From NCBI GenBank assembly GCA_950022655.1, contig OX465584.1, positions 4,597,694 through 4,661,693 of the forward strand: DNA of 64,000 nucleotides, given 5' to 3'. The DNA comes from Alentia gelatinosa. Taxonomy: Eukaryota; Annelida; Polychaeta; Phyllodocida; Polynoidae. The notes beneath the pieces were generated by a model. The model was given only the letters and a program-made list of their open reading frames with translations. It did not search any database and had not been told where the DNA came from. Positions 43,204 to 53,856 of the stretch are shown piece by piece; positions within the stretch are counted from its first letter, which is position 1, and every line of letters begins with the position of its first letter. Both the position numbers and the translations under genes were made by a program.

Positions 43204-43532
43204 CTGTTACATGGATCATGTTGAAACATCGGTTGAGTATAGACTTTCTTGCGACATGAACTTTACACCAATTTATGTTAATGATATAACAAAACATTGT
43301 TCATGTGAATGAAATATTGCCTTATTGCCGGAGGTACACAACGAGGTTCATAAACCCCACCAGCCCACACCTAAATTCAACTCATCTGCAGTGCCCCATA
43401 CCACATAATTTACTATATACTCCATAGTATCTTAATTTCTATTTCATCATCGTTATCTATTATAAATCTATTTTACATCCAATGAATTTTATTTCCCCAA
43501 ACCTGACTTTTTACTTATCCTTCAAAGGGAAT

Positions 43533-43762
43533 TATGGTAAGGCGTCCACCTACTGCGACAGAAATTTAGACCTACCGATATGGCTCCGATACAAAATATT
43601 GCAATACGATACAAGCCACTTTCCCATACTTCTTTCATCGCAGAGAGATGATCAACTGCCCCAATGAGAGGTCACCTTCCGACGCGATTTTGATTTTTTT
43701 TATCGGGAGATGCATCGACTGGCATATCTGATCGTATCGGGAGCTCAATTGACGCCGGTCCT
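43533..43762. mobile_element. Family-J MITE, TAA duplication
   Basis: GGCGTCCACCTACTGCGACA starts at 43533 after TAA. GACGCCGGTCC ends at 43762 before TAA. Interior keeps AAAATATTGCAATACGATAC and GACGCGATTTTGATTTTTTT, consistent with copy 1 reversed in part. Confidence 0.75.
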
Positions 43763-44129
43763 AATAAGTAAAATCTGATATGATAGGCAAAGTTCGCCAA
43801 TATAGGAATTGGAGTAAGCAATCATAGAAACTCGCTACTAGATATAGAAACTGCACCATGCTTGGCAGTCGCCATGCTATATAGTTGCTCTGTATATGAA
43901 TACAACAGACAGATGTTGGTAGTCCTTTGTGTACTGTACAATGACATGTAGGAATTGCTGCATTGGAGGAATAATGGAAGATGTTGGTAGATAGACGCAT
44001 CAGGTTATGAGTTTGCTGGCAGGAGATGTTTATATAGTCATAGGTGGAGATGTAAAACAAGTAGGTTGTTATCATCAATGAGTTAGACAGGCGGGGGCTG
44101 GGGTGGAAAAGGCTAGACAGTGATAGATA

Positions 44130-44871
44130 TATGGATTTCAAAACATGTAGAGAGAGAGGAAGAGAAAGAGAGAGAGTGAGAGTGAGGGAGAGAGAGAGGG
44201 AGAGAGAGAGAGAGAGCGAGGGAGAGAGAGAGAGAACGAGGGAGAGAGAGCGAGGAAGAGAGAGAGAGAGAGGGCGAAGGAGAGAGAGAGGAGAGAGAGA
44301 GAGGAAGAGAGAGAGAGGGAGAGAGAGAGAGAGGGCGAGGGAGAGAGAGAGAGAGAGAGCGAGGGAGAGAGAGAGAGGAAGAGAGAGATAGGGAGAGAGA
44401 GAGAGAGAATGCGAGGGAGAGAGAGAGAGAGAGGGCGAGGGAGAGAGAGAGAGGAGAGAGAGAGAGAGAGGAAGAGAGAGATAGGGAGAGAGAGAGAGAA
44501 GGCGAGGGAGAGAGAGAGAGGGCGAGGGAGAGAGAGAGAGAGAGAGAGAGAAGGCGAGGGAGAGAGAGAGAGAGAGAGGGCGAGGGAGAGAGAGAGAGAG
44601 CGAGGGAGAGAGAGAGAGAGGAAGAGAGAGATAGGGAGAGAGAGAGAGAGAAGGCAAGGGAGAGAGAGAGAGAGAGAGAGGGCGAGGGAGAGAGAGAGGA
44701 GAGAGAGAGAGAGAGAGAGAGGAAGAGAGAGATAGGGAGAGAGAGAGAGAGAGAGAAGGCGAGGGAGAGAGAGAGAGAGAGGGCGAGGGAGAGAGAGAGA
44801 GAGCGAGGGAGAGAGAGCGAGGGAGAGAGAGAGAGAGAGGGGCGAGGGAGAGAGAGAGAGAGAGAGAGGGC

Positions 44872-44936
<65 letters not shown>

Positions 44937-44975
44937 CGAGGGAGAGAGAGAGAGAGAGGAGAGAGAGAGAGGAAG
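44130..44975. repeat. GA-rich compound microsatellite, about 850 bp
   Basis: Almost pure purine on the plus strand. (GA)n runs are punctuated by GGGCGAGGGAGAGAG and by GGAAGAGAGAGATAGGGAGA, which recurs near 44380, 44470, 44625 and 44725, so a higher-order unit of 90-160 bases is overlaid. All long frames (up to 317 codons, Ser-Leu or Arg-Glu alternation) are compositional artefacts with no conserved start or family. Confidence 0.95.
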
Positions 44976-45148
44976 TATGAATGCACAAAAATGATTGGTT
45001 TTGTTTACAAGTGGCCGTAATCTCTAAGTAGTTGACGCGTAGTTTTACGTAATTTAATATAAACATATCAACGTTTGGTAGTTAAATCTACCCTAGCCAA
45101 CGTTTGCCGGACGTTTGAGGTAGTGAAGGGATAGTTTTCGCAGCATAC

Positions 45149-45375
45149 TAAAGTGGGATTCACATGATGGGATTTGTGTACCTCACAGGGTGTTCGTCTG
45201 TCACAAATCCTGTTGAGAATCTAAACTGGAACACAATCTCTTCGTCTAAATTGTAGGGTCTCATTCCCCCCAGACATGTTTTACGCTGCAATTGACATTT
45301 TCCCCTAAAAAGAAACAAAATCTCATGATATTTTGAACCCTGTGAGGTACATGAGGCCGTGTGAATTCCATTTAA
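45149..45375. mobile_element. MITE family L, copy 2
   Basis: TAAAGTGGGATTCACATGAT opens the element, and CTGTGAGGTACATGAGG...GTGTGAATTCCATTTAAA closes it. Interior words TGTCTGTCACAAATCC, ATTGTAGGGTCTCATTCCC and ATCTCATGATATTTTG match the other L copies. The 97-codon minus frame follows this repeat and also appears in part at 53.6 kb; it is not recognised as a transposase. Confidence 0.7.
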
Positions 45376-46083
45376 AGCGGGAAACAAACCAAGCGAGAAA
45401 CTGATTTTCGGAATCAGCAACACAAAATGGCAAGTATTTGAGCTATTATTCAATATTTCACCTGATTATAGCTTACAACATTTCACATACATGCCATTTT
45501 GTGTAGGAGAACGTGGCGGCCTCGCGACTATCGAGCAAGTTTTGTTCTTCAAAGAAAGTCAACCCAAAAACACCTCACAAGGTGTGAAGGACACTTTCAA
45601 AACTTTGAAAGAAAAAAAAAATCGTACATGCCATTTTGTGTTGGCGATTCGAGAAATGCCGACTTGACATCAGCATCAAGGTCTCTATAGCTTATCCCTA
45701 TACTATAGACAAATTATTTAAGCGTACTCCCACGCTCAATTAGGAACTACTTATATCTTACAAAATGGATGAGCGCGGTACTAGCGAAGCAGTTCCCACT
45801 CTGAACCAGCTGCATTGTCAGAGAAGCCCCTCCAGTCCCCAGGAAATTGAAGACTGCTTTTATAAAAGTAATAAATTAAATTACCAAATTACACCATAAC
45901 CTTGATAGATAGAAGCAGCCTTATACCGACGAGTATAGAGAAAGAGAGGCACAGCTCAGGGTGGTGGGACATGTGAGGGTTTCTCTCAGCCTTGTCAGCA
46001 ATTACTGACCCTACCGCTACAGAGGGAATTGTTCCAGGGCCCCAGGTAATAGAACCACCTTCTATAGGGCGGCACCCCCTTTG
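45376..46083. other. No gene; short shared blocks
   Basis: CATGCCATTTTGTGT occurs twice (45490, 45627) and in inverse form (45418), and resembles 56700-56760 (GCCATTTCGTGTTGGCGATT, TTTCTCGCTTGGT), so an old repeat is present. No gene recognised. Confidence 0.35.
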
Positions 46084-46097
46084 GTCACCATGGTAAC
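46084..46097. promoter_or_regulatory. Perfect RFX X-box
   Basis: GTCACCATGGTAAC matches the palindromic RFX consensus GTNRCC-AT-RGNAAC exactly. In animals such sites mark many ciliary gene promoters. No coding start can be tied to it here, so it may be a chance match. Confidence 0.3.
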
Positions 46098-46266
46098 ACC
46101 ATGGGGGAGCCTACTTAAGCCCATAAGACAGCAATTTGTTTTTTATAGGTTTTCACCGATCCGATCACCGATTATAATCGGGAACAGGAATGTCGCTGTC
46201 TTAAGTGGTAAATCCACCAACACACAAGATCTAGCGAGATTAGTCCCGATTTGGGTGCCTTGCTAA

Positions 46267-46482
46267 AGGGCTGAATCCACCAGGCCGATTTCTCACCCGA
46301 TCAATTGTTCCTGGGCCCTTAAGAGGAAGCTCACGTATTGTAATTTATCTAATTCTGATAATAATAGTTAAATAAATGACCATTTTCAAAGATTTGAGAA
46401 ATTCTAGGGCATCCGATAATAATCGGCGATTGTCTGGCTACGGAATCGGCTACCGTCGGTCCAGTGGAACACCCCCTTAAGT
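46267..46482. repeat. Interspersed repeat O, copy 2
   Basis: Nearly identical to 6647-6862 over the full 216 bases; differences include GAAGCTC for GAACCTC and CCAGTGG for CCATTGG. Flanks differ. Confidence 0.75.
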
Positions 46483-46606
46483 CGGGCTAGGTTTGAATAA
46501 TCGCGTGCCTATTTATCGGGATGTGTCTTGAGGTGTCGCAGTGGTGGAGCACCAAATAATACACCTGACACCAGTCAGACGGTCTGCTCAGAATCGGGAA
46601 CAGTCG

Positions 46607-46803
46607 GTGAAGTGCGTACAGTGACACGATTAAGGTCGGGCAGAGTCGGTCATTACCTCAAGGCAAGTAATGCCCGACCCTATTAAAATCGGGTCTGTGA
46701 AGTGCGTACAGTGACACGATTAAGGTCGGGCAGAATCGGTCATTACCCCAAGGCAAGTAATGCCCGACCCGATTAAAATCGGGTTTGGGAGTGCGTACAG
46801 CGG
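46607..46803. repeat. 90-bp tandem repeat, 2.2 copies
   Basis: GTGAAGTGCGTACAGTGACA starts units at 46607 and 46697, with a partial third at about 46788. Each unit contains the inverted words GGTCGGGCAG and TGCCCGACC around CATTACC-CAAGGCAAGTAATG. Confidence 0.85.
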
Positions 46804-46861
46804 CCCGATTCTGACCAACCCGACGGATTCGTCGGGCAAAGGTGTGATCGGGCACAATGGT

Positions 46862-47477
46862 CGGGTCGCTGTCTTATAGGCTTAACAGTGTCTTCTGCAG
46901 GAATTCTTCATGATCCAGTCTAAAGGACACGGGAGTCAGTGAGTGCATGGAAAAGGCGGAGAAAGACTCGATGTAAACAGATTGTTTAAAGTGGAGAGAT
47001 ATTAGCTATAGGGAAGTTTAGAATTTTGGAAATTGGTCAGATTTTTTAAGTCTCTCGAGAGCATCACAACTGTCTGACTAAAAATAAGTTTTTAAAAAAT
47101 AAGATCATTTTCGAGCATTCACACAATGCGAAAAAAAAACCTAATTTCCATATGTATACGTCCGGCGTATTTAGGTATCATTTTCCGTAAATAAGTTAGT
47201 CCTATTTTTCATTATGCATGCACTTCATCTATGGACGTATATAAGTGTCCATGTTGCAGTCATTATAAAATCTCTCTTAAGTATCATTTCATTAATTGGT
47301 CAGAAATTGAGGGGGGGGGGGGGCTGGGTGGTTAGGGTGGCGATCTTTTTTATTTTTTATCAGTAGACATATACGACAAAAATATCGGTGACCACATCAT
47401 ATGCTGGTCTATTTCAATTCACCGATTTTGCGTCACTGGTTCCTGACTGCAGATCGGTATGGAACAATCGGCTAATC
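46862..47477. other. Fragments of H and G; no gene
   Basis: CGAAAAAAAAACCTAATTTCCATATGTATACGTCC-like sequence at 47130-47240 is a degraded H left part, cited here only by position. 47395-47475 has the right part of family G (TTTTGCGTCACTGGTTCCTG). A G14 run lies at 47311-47324. Confidence 0.4.
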
Positions 47478-47912
47478 CACTGCACGAAAACCACCGTTTT
47501 ATTCATATATACGCCATCACGGAAGTGCATGTATTGGCTGAATATTGACTTGTTTTCATTAATTATATACGCTCAGGCCTTATATACGACAGACGCGTCT
47601 TGGCTGTATTTCACACCCGGCAAATATGAGAGAAAATACCCTCTGCCTCCGCCCCCTCCTGCCCCTTCGTGTTGGTAGAAGTACAGGTGTCCTCAGTAGG
47701 AAGCCCTCCCCCTGACCCCCCCCCCCCCCCACCCCCTACCCCCGCCACCTCCCCCAGCCCACTCTCAGTGAAGCCCTGTTCACTGGACGCTTATATATAC
47801 GCCCACAGATGAGGTGTATACACACAGGGATTAAGACAACCTTGTAGACGCAAAATACCTACTTATATACGCTGGGCGCATTCATATGTAAAATGATGGT
47901 TTTCGTGCAGTG
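47478..47912. mobile_element. CACTA-like element H, copy 5
   Basis: CACTGCACGAAAACCACCGT and ATGGTTTTCGTGCAGTG are flanked by ATC on both sides. The central C-rich tract (47640-47770) is the inverse of the G-rich centre of copy 4. The 96-codon frame (47388-47678) enters from outside and is not a transposase. Confidence 0.85.
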
Positions 47913-47965
47913 ATCTATATGGGTTTTATGTATGACCAGATTGGGAGTAGTGCCATAGATACCAA

Positions 47966-48132
47966 AGGGGGCCTTCCATAAAGTATGTATGCACTGAGGG
48001 GGGGGGGGCGTCAAAATTTTCGGAAATGAGTATGCTCCTTCTTTGTTCTATTGCGTACAAAATCGGGAAGGGGGTTGGGGAGGGGTGTAAAAGATTTCGG
48101 AATTTCTGCGTACTTACTTTATGGATGGCCCC
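47966..48132. mobile_element. Short MITE with CCATAAAGTA ends (ISL2EU-like)
   Basis: GGGGGCCTTCCATAAAGTAT at the left pairs with ACTTACTTTATGGATGGCCC at the right. Ends of the form GGGCC-TCCATAAA-TACGT are common in animal ISL2EU-type DNA elements; the assignment rests on remembered pattern, not on a search. Internal G runs and AAGATTTCGGAATTT follow. No transposase. Confidence 0.5.
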
Positions 48133-48769
48133 CAGCGGGGTTATAAGGCTGATAATTTTTGTAAAAAGAGACAACTTTGAAACCATTAATAGCTACCAAC
48201 TAAACGCTTGTTACAAAATCAATCTACCATCATTATGCCATTAGATTTTCTGGAAGCACTTAAACATCCCGATAGACTAAGGGTATAGACCAGTTTTAAT
48301 TGGTCTGAATCACATCTCATCCTTCTATTCCGATCTACTAATTAGAGGCCACATTCAGAATAATAACTATACAATAGCTCTTCCGATACTGACTAATATG
48401 CTGGTATGGAAATGGTTTAATATATGAAATTCTAGACTGTATTGATTAATGAATACTTTCTTTTTGCCTCTGATATTTAAGAATCAATGTGTGTCCAGTG
48501 TGTTGGGTTATTGCAGCAAACATAATATAAGAATAAAAGCCAGTTTCCATTGGCTGACGAAAATGGTACCGACTTTTAGAGTTAAGGGTAGCGTCCACTA
48601 ACCATGACTAGGCTACGACAAGCGCCGACAAGAAAGTTCCAATCAGTGCTTGTCGCAGCCTATTATCGTGCTCTTTTTTTGCATTCGCCTTACCTAAAGT
48701 GATCTGTCTTTATGGAGGACGTTCTGACAAGAAGATCAGGAAATAGCTTTATTTAGAGTTTTTTTAGAT

Positions 48770-48937
48770 GGTCACACGTTCTAATTTCTTTGTCTAAATT
48801 ATAGGGTTCCATTTCCCTGGTACATGTTTTCCCCCCTGTAATTGTTAAAGACATTTCCCCCTAAAAAGGAACAGAATCGCATGAGATTTTGAACCCTGTG
48901 AGGTGCATGAATCCCACCGTGTGAATTCCACTTTAGA
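48770..48937. mobile_element. MITE family L, copy 3 (partial)
   Basis: TTTGTCTAAATTATAGGGTT...ACCCTGTGAGGTGCATGAAT and GTGTGAATTCCACTTTA at the right end. It contains CCCTGTAATTGTTAAAGACA, the uninterrupted counterpart of the TTAA insertion site at 5210-5580. The left terminus is replaced by other DNA. Confidence 0.7.
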
Positions 48938-49655
48938 TTCGTTGCTAGATGGGTTCGATCCTTCATAACGACGTCTTCCATTAATATAGTTAAAAAGTAA
49001 AAAATTAAAACAGCAAAAGATATCACGGAATCATGAGGACCACATTTTTAAAGGGACCGACACTTCAATCTTGGTCACTGAAGTTAAAAACGTTTTTAGT
49101 TTAAAAAACACAACCCTGACCCTATAATGACTATTTGGTGTTGTACCCATTTGGCAAATATCCCCATGGTGCCCTGTTTATTCTTGACCAGAGTCTTCTC
49201 ACCCAGAGTTATTAGAAGTATGAAAATAGGCCATGCAACTCATTTCTCATCAAAATTAAAATGTCTTTTAGAATCGTCCAAAAGATAATTAATCTGTAAT
49301 GATTGTCTTAATCGTCCACCTTAACTGCCATTTGGGATGGAAATATCCATGAGCTCACTTATATCCATTCATCTCATCACCCAATACTCATTAGTTCAAC
49401 TGTTACTGTTACTAAATTTGATTTGTAACTCTCTCAATCTGAATTTGATTGTAACACTTTGAAATTGACATATTCTTGATGTGATATGGCCTAGATTGCC
49501 AAATGTAATGTTTGAATCTAAGACCTTATTATAAAAACAAAACCTGCAGGCATTCTCGAGGTGTGTTATGTGGAAGATCTGTACAGAACTGATTTTTTTT
49601 TATGAAACAAAAAAAACAGGGATAAAATCCAACGGAAATATATACGACCCATGAC
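48938..49655. other. No gene recognised
   Basis: AT-rich. 49421-49530 matches 30601-30720 (CTCTCAATCTGAATTTGATT, AATGTAATGTTTG), an old interspersed repeat. No coding signature. Confidence 0.4.
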
Positions 49656-49659
49656 GACG

Positions 49660-49880
49660 CATCGCATATTTATCCATCATTATTAACATACAAAGTCTCC
49701 ATTGAAAGTGTATGGGGACCATTACCGATTCAAACGGGAGAACTACATATGTAGAAATTGGAATGTCAATCAATTTAAAAAAAAAATTCATTATAGACGT
49801 CCTCAGAGCCATTGTATACGGGAAAATAGTCTCCTTGTGTTATAGAGCAAAAAATAGTCCGGTTTGATTTACCCTTTAAT
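49660..49880 (-). mobile_element. PB-F-like body, no palindrome
   Basis: On the minus strand, TTTTTTGCTCTATAACACAA, ACTATTTTCCCGTATACAAT and CCCCATACACTTTCAATGGA agree with the PB-F bodies at 35.5 and 59.2 kb. It ends near GGATAAATATGCG. The middle is diverged. Confidence 0.5.
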
Positions 49881-50187
49881 ATAACAATTACTGGGTACAA
49901 TTCGTTTGAGAACATGAATGATAAATACAATGATGTTTTGAGCACGGGTATCGGCCGTTTTAGCGGGTTAACTTTGGACCCTTTTACAGAGGCGCTAGAT
50001 ACATGGCGATCTTACAGATCCGAATCGGGACCAAATATAGTGCGACCAGGATCAGCATATGATTCCGATGAAATCAACCCTTAAGAAATATCTACATAAT
50101 CAACATCGAAAATATGCTTAATATTCCTCGATAAATAGAATAACTTGGGTAATGAAACACCCATTCTATTTCGATGAAAGTTACTAT

Positions 50188-50479
50188 AGAGGAAACCCAT
50201 GAAAGTTTAGGGTCTGAGCTCGTATCCCATCGAGTTTGAATCACGTAGTAATTCACAAGGCGAAGCCGCGTGAATTACGTAGTGATTCAAATAAGATGGG
50301 ATCGAGCTCTGACCCTAAACTTGAATGGGTTTCTGAATTTATCTCACCCTTAATATTGACCAATGGGCTAACATTTGTGACATTATCCCCCATTGGATAT
50401 TTTCCCTAAATATCTAATGGGTGTTAGATACGAGTTTCCAATGTTAAGTCTATGGAGAAAAATATCTGGGGTGAGATAA
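50188..50479 (+). mobile_element. PB-E element, copy 2
   Basis: Near-identical to copy 1 at 18.5 kb. The apex reads GGCGAAGCC (50259-50267). Ends are AGAGGAAACCCATGAAAG and GGGGTGAGATAAA; CAATGTTAAGTCTATGGAG lies 30 bases before the end. Unlike copy 1 it is not followed by PB-C. Confidence 0.85.
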
Positions 50480-50616
50480 AGAATACTAAATAATCTATAT
50501 GGTTAATAGTAAAATGATACAATGTACGTAATCTAACAGGAGATAAGGAGATTATTCTCTGACACATATCATTAACTAGTATACTGCTAGTACAGGAAAT
50601 ACCATGAGCTTGTACC

Positions 50617-50909
50617 AAAGAAGAAACCAACAAGTTTTGGTCAAAGTCGTCGTTTTTCATGAGTTTGATGCTGAGTAATATGAACGAGGCGACAGCCGAG
50701 TGAATTTCACATAGCATTCAAACGAGCTGGAGACTTACATCTTTGACCAAAACGAGTTGCTTTCTGTATTTATCTCACCCCTGTAGACACTAAAAGAATG
50801 GAGAACACACAATATATAAACCATGGAGAACGGACTTCAATACTGGTGGGGCATGGAGAACGAGTTCCTAATGTTGACCCGATGGACATTTATTCCAAGG
50901 GTGAGATAA
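50617..50909 (+). mobile_element. PB-B element, copy 3
   Basis: Palindrome from AAAGAAGAAACCAACAAG to AACGAGTTGCTTTCTGT with apex GGCGACAGCC (50688-50697). Body from ATTTATCTCACCCCTGTAG to AAGGGTGAGATAA; the usual TTAAGCCTATGG box reads TTGACCCGATGG here. Confidence 0.8.
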
Positions 50910-51264
50910 CTAGATGTCCCAAGTTGGACATATGTACCGTTTACGGTCAAACGATGGGTGATGGTGACTGATATCAACAGAAAGTCGTTGAATCGTTGCA
51001 CTGTCTCTTGCGTGTCTTCCTTCCCAGCGTGAATCACAATATATTTTATGAGCATTCTATTCAGTTTTGAAAATAAATCTACTCACTGGAGACAGTCTGC
51101 TTTTAGGTATTTGCGGATGGATATCTGAATGAAGATGAAATTTCACTTTTTGATTTGCTCCGGAAGCAAGGCAATATTCCCAGTGTTATGGATACTGTTT
51201 TCTAATACGGTCTGAAAAGTTACTTCCGTGTTCTGTGGGAGAATAATCATTCTGGTTCCACGAA

Positions 51265-51912
51265 ATATACACCTGAGCAATATCGAACAATTCTGAGCAG
51301 CTCCGATGAGAGTCGAACAGCTCTGAGTAGCTCTGAACAGTGTCAAAATACTGGAAAGTATAAACAGTCAGCAATATATGGAGGCAAAAGTTTATGGGAC
51401 CAACTTCCAGTAGAAATACAGCGAAAACAGTATGGAGATGATTTTAATATGCATATATACAAAGGACAGTCATTTGACTTGACAAATCTGTTCATAAGTC
51501 AACTATGCGAATATATCAAAAAGGCCCATTACGTGTCCTATTGCGTACATGTATATATATTTGTGTCTGTATTTATCACCAGTATATATCTTTCTCACTC
51601 TAGGCTTGTTCGTATGTAGTACGGAACATCGTATCAGTAGATATGAGTATTCATACTTTGGATTTGTGGATAAATACTTCTTGATAAAAAAAACAACGAC
51701 AAAACAGTTTCCAAACAGTTCTGAGCAGTGTCACACAGTTCTGTGTAGCCTAAAGCATGGTCAAACAGTTCCCAAACAGTACCAAGCAGTATCAAACAGT
51801 TCAAAAGTCCGTCAAACAGTTCTGAGGAGCTCCGAACAGTGTTGAACAGTTCTGACAGCTTTGTAGAGTGTCAAATAATTCTGAACAGTGTCACACAGTT
51901 TTGAGTAGCTCC
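51265..51912. repeat. CAGTTCTGAGCAGTGT-type degenerate repeats
   Basis: Words such as GAACAGTTCTGAGCAGTG and TCAAACAGTTC recur irregularly at 51265-51350, 51699-51912 and again 52513-52650. Spacing is about 20-25 bases. Frames across them in both strands give Gln/Thr/Val/Leu-rich products typical of the repeat. Confidence 0.7.
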
Positions 51913-51924
51913 AAGGGTATGTAG

Positions 51925-52513
51925 ACGTTAGGGCCCACCACCCGAAAGTTGGGACGTTAGGGCTCACTGATCGGGACGTTAGGGCCCACCTATGATAACA
52001 TCGACATATATCATTGAAATATGCATACATCTCAAATCATTACTTCCATTTCATGAAATTTGCGAAAACCGTGTCATTTCCGTTTTTAGTGCTCACAAGC
52101 TAATTAGCCAATTCTGCAAAATTTGGTGGGCCCTAACGTCTATTTATACCTCTTCTCGCTCCCAGCGTCACAGCTGTGAATGCGGCGTCGCGGTGCGGCC
52201 GAGACACGACTGAAGAGTTCACACCTCCGGTCTCAGCTGGGCCCTAACGTCCCGACTTTTGGGTGGTGGGCCCTAACGTCCCGACTTTTGGGTGGTGGGC
52301 CCTAACGTCCCGACTTTTGGGTGGTGGGCCCTAACGTCCCGACTTTTGGGTGGTGGGCCCTAACGTCCCGAGTTTTGGGTGGTGGGCCCTAACGTCCCGA
52401 TTTTTGGGTGGTGGGCCCTAACGTCCCGATTTTTGGGTGGTGGGCCCTAACGTCCCGATTTTTGGGTGGTGGGCCCTAACGTCCCGACTTTTGGGTGGTG
52501 GGCCCTAACGTCC
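51925..52513. repeat. 29-bp array with inverted outlying copies
   Basis: Nine complete 29-bp units plus a partial tenth run from 52239 to 52513. Each reads GGGCCCTAACGTCCCGACTT then TTGGGTGGT, with A/G and C/T variants at two positions. Three inverse copies (GTTAGGGCCCACCACCCGAA) lie at 51928-51993 and a plus copy at 52122-52140. Between them is a CpG-rich block (52140-52235). Confidence 0.9.
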
Positions 52514-52843
52514 TACAATTGCTCCAAGCAGTGTTGAACAGTTCTCAGTGGCTCCAAGCAGTGTTGAACAGTTCTGGGCACTGTTAGACAGTTCTGGGTA
52601 TCTAGGAGCAGTGTCAAACAGTATTGAGCAGTGTTGAACAGTTCTGAGTAGAGTAGACTTAGATTCTTCCAGTTGACTGACTCACATTGGACCACCTACA
52701 ATGGCCCTTCAGTAATCCTCGGGTGAAATGATAGACTCATCTATTTCTAAACATTAATTCTGAAGCCAATGATGAACTTTCCATTTTCATCCATCAGGAC
52801 TTAAAAGCATTTGACAAGAGACCCTGCAGAGAGGGGATATACA

Positions 52844-53000
52844 GTAGAACCCTGATAGCAGGCCACCGAGGGGACGACACTGAGGCAGAAATTTGTCTCA
52901 GCAAAATGGAATCCTATAATTCAGACGAGGGGATTATGTTCCAGTACCGAATCTCACCAGGATTTGTCTAAAGTGGGATTCACACGATGGAACAAATGGA
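52844..53000. mobile_element. pogo-like end and MITE L, copy 4 (partial)
   Basis: TACAGTAGAACCCTGATAGC is an isolated pogo-like end. AATGGAATCCTATAATTCAG to TAAAGTGGGATTCACACGAT is L sequence; the latter word is an L terminus at 52972 facing right. Confidence 0.45.
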
Positions 53001-53309
53001 CCTGAGACTTTTGTACAAAGTTTCGCAGATTGGGGTGTTCTCCAGTCTCAGCGAAGCATGGCGGATTCAATGACTAACACAAAGCGCGGGTATGGACATA
53101 CAATCTATTAAGTACGAGTAGAAGTACGAGATAAGTTTTAGTAGTCCAAAATGAGATACGAGTCAGAGATAAGAGATAGTTGACGAGCTATTGATAAGCC
53201 CTGCGAAGTAGGAGAAAGTTGAGAAATGAGATGTAAGAGCTTTCGTAGGGTGGGTGGGTGGTTCCTTCTCGTCGGCGGCCCAGGGTTGAAGTGAACGCAG
53301 GTGGGTTGG

Positions 53310-53360
53310 GGTGGCGTGGTCACGTGACCGGGACCACGTGACCGGAACCACGTGAGAGTC
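53310..53360. promoter_or_regulatory. Three CACGTG E-boxes at 14-bp spacing
   Basis: CACGTG occurs at 53321, 53335 and 53349 as part of a 14-bp repeat CACGTGACCGGRAC. The first site lies in GTCACGTGAC, the palindromic form bound by USF/MITF/TFE proteins. Whether this is a regulatory cluster or a minisatellite seed cannot be decided from sequence. Confidence 0.35.
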
Positions 53361-53599
53361 CCTAACGACGAGGAGTGAGTCCGTAACTACCGCGCCTTGC
53401 CTCGCATTAGAGCCAACTCTTCAGTTAGCCCCAATTCACATGGGAAGACTTACCAGGTACATAGTCTCACCCCTACACAGGGTAAACAGGGCACTTCCCC
53501 ATGTGAATAGGTGTTATTTGGGACCACTGAGACTCACAGACTTGGGGAGAACGTGTGAAATACATTTGTCTCTCCAAAATGTCCCTCTAAATTTCAAAC

Positions 53600-53856
53600 C
53601 TGTTCAAAAATTAAAATCTCATGAGATTCTGTTCCTTGTTAGAGGTGATTGTCGCCAACAATTGCAAGGAAAAAGACTTGTCTCAGCAAAATGGAACCAT
53701 ACAATTCAGACGAGGAGATTGTGTTCCAGTACCGAATCTCACCAGGATTTGTCTCAGACAAACGCTTTGTGAGGTACATGGATCCCATCGTGTGAATCCC
53801 ACTTTAGACAAACACCCTGTGAGGAACATGAATCCCATCGTGTGAATCCCACTTTA
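53600..53856. mobile_element. MITE family L, copy 5
   Basis: It contains AATCTCATGAGATTCTGTTC, AATGGAACCATACAATTCAG and GTGAGGTACATGGATCCCAT. Two successive right ends (GTGTGAATCCCACTTTA at 53783-53799 and 53840-53856) show a duplicated terminus. The 110-codon frame across this region follows the repeat. Confidence 0.65.

Noticed and set aside
43761..45066. Frames of 282-317 codons on the minus strand and 86-108 codons on the plus strand
   Set aside because: They lie entirely in the GA-rich tract; the products are Ser-Leu-Pro or Arg-Glu alternations with parallel open frames in several phases, a composition effect.
52239..52513. Possible CRISPR array
   Set aside because: The 29-bp units are contiguous with no spacers, and the context is eukaryotic; it is a minisatellite.
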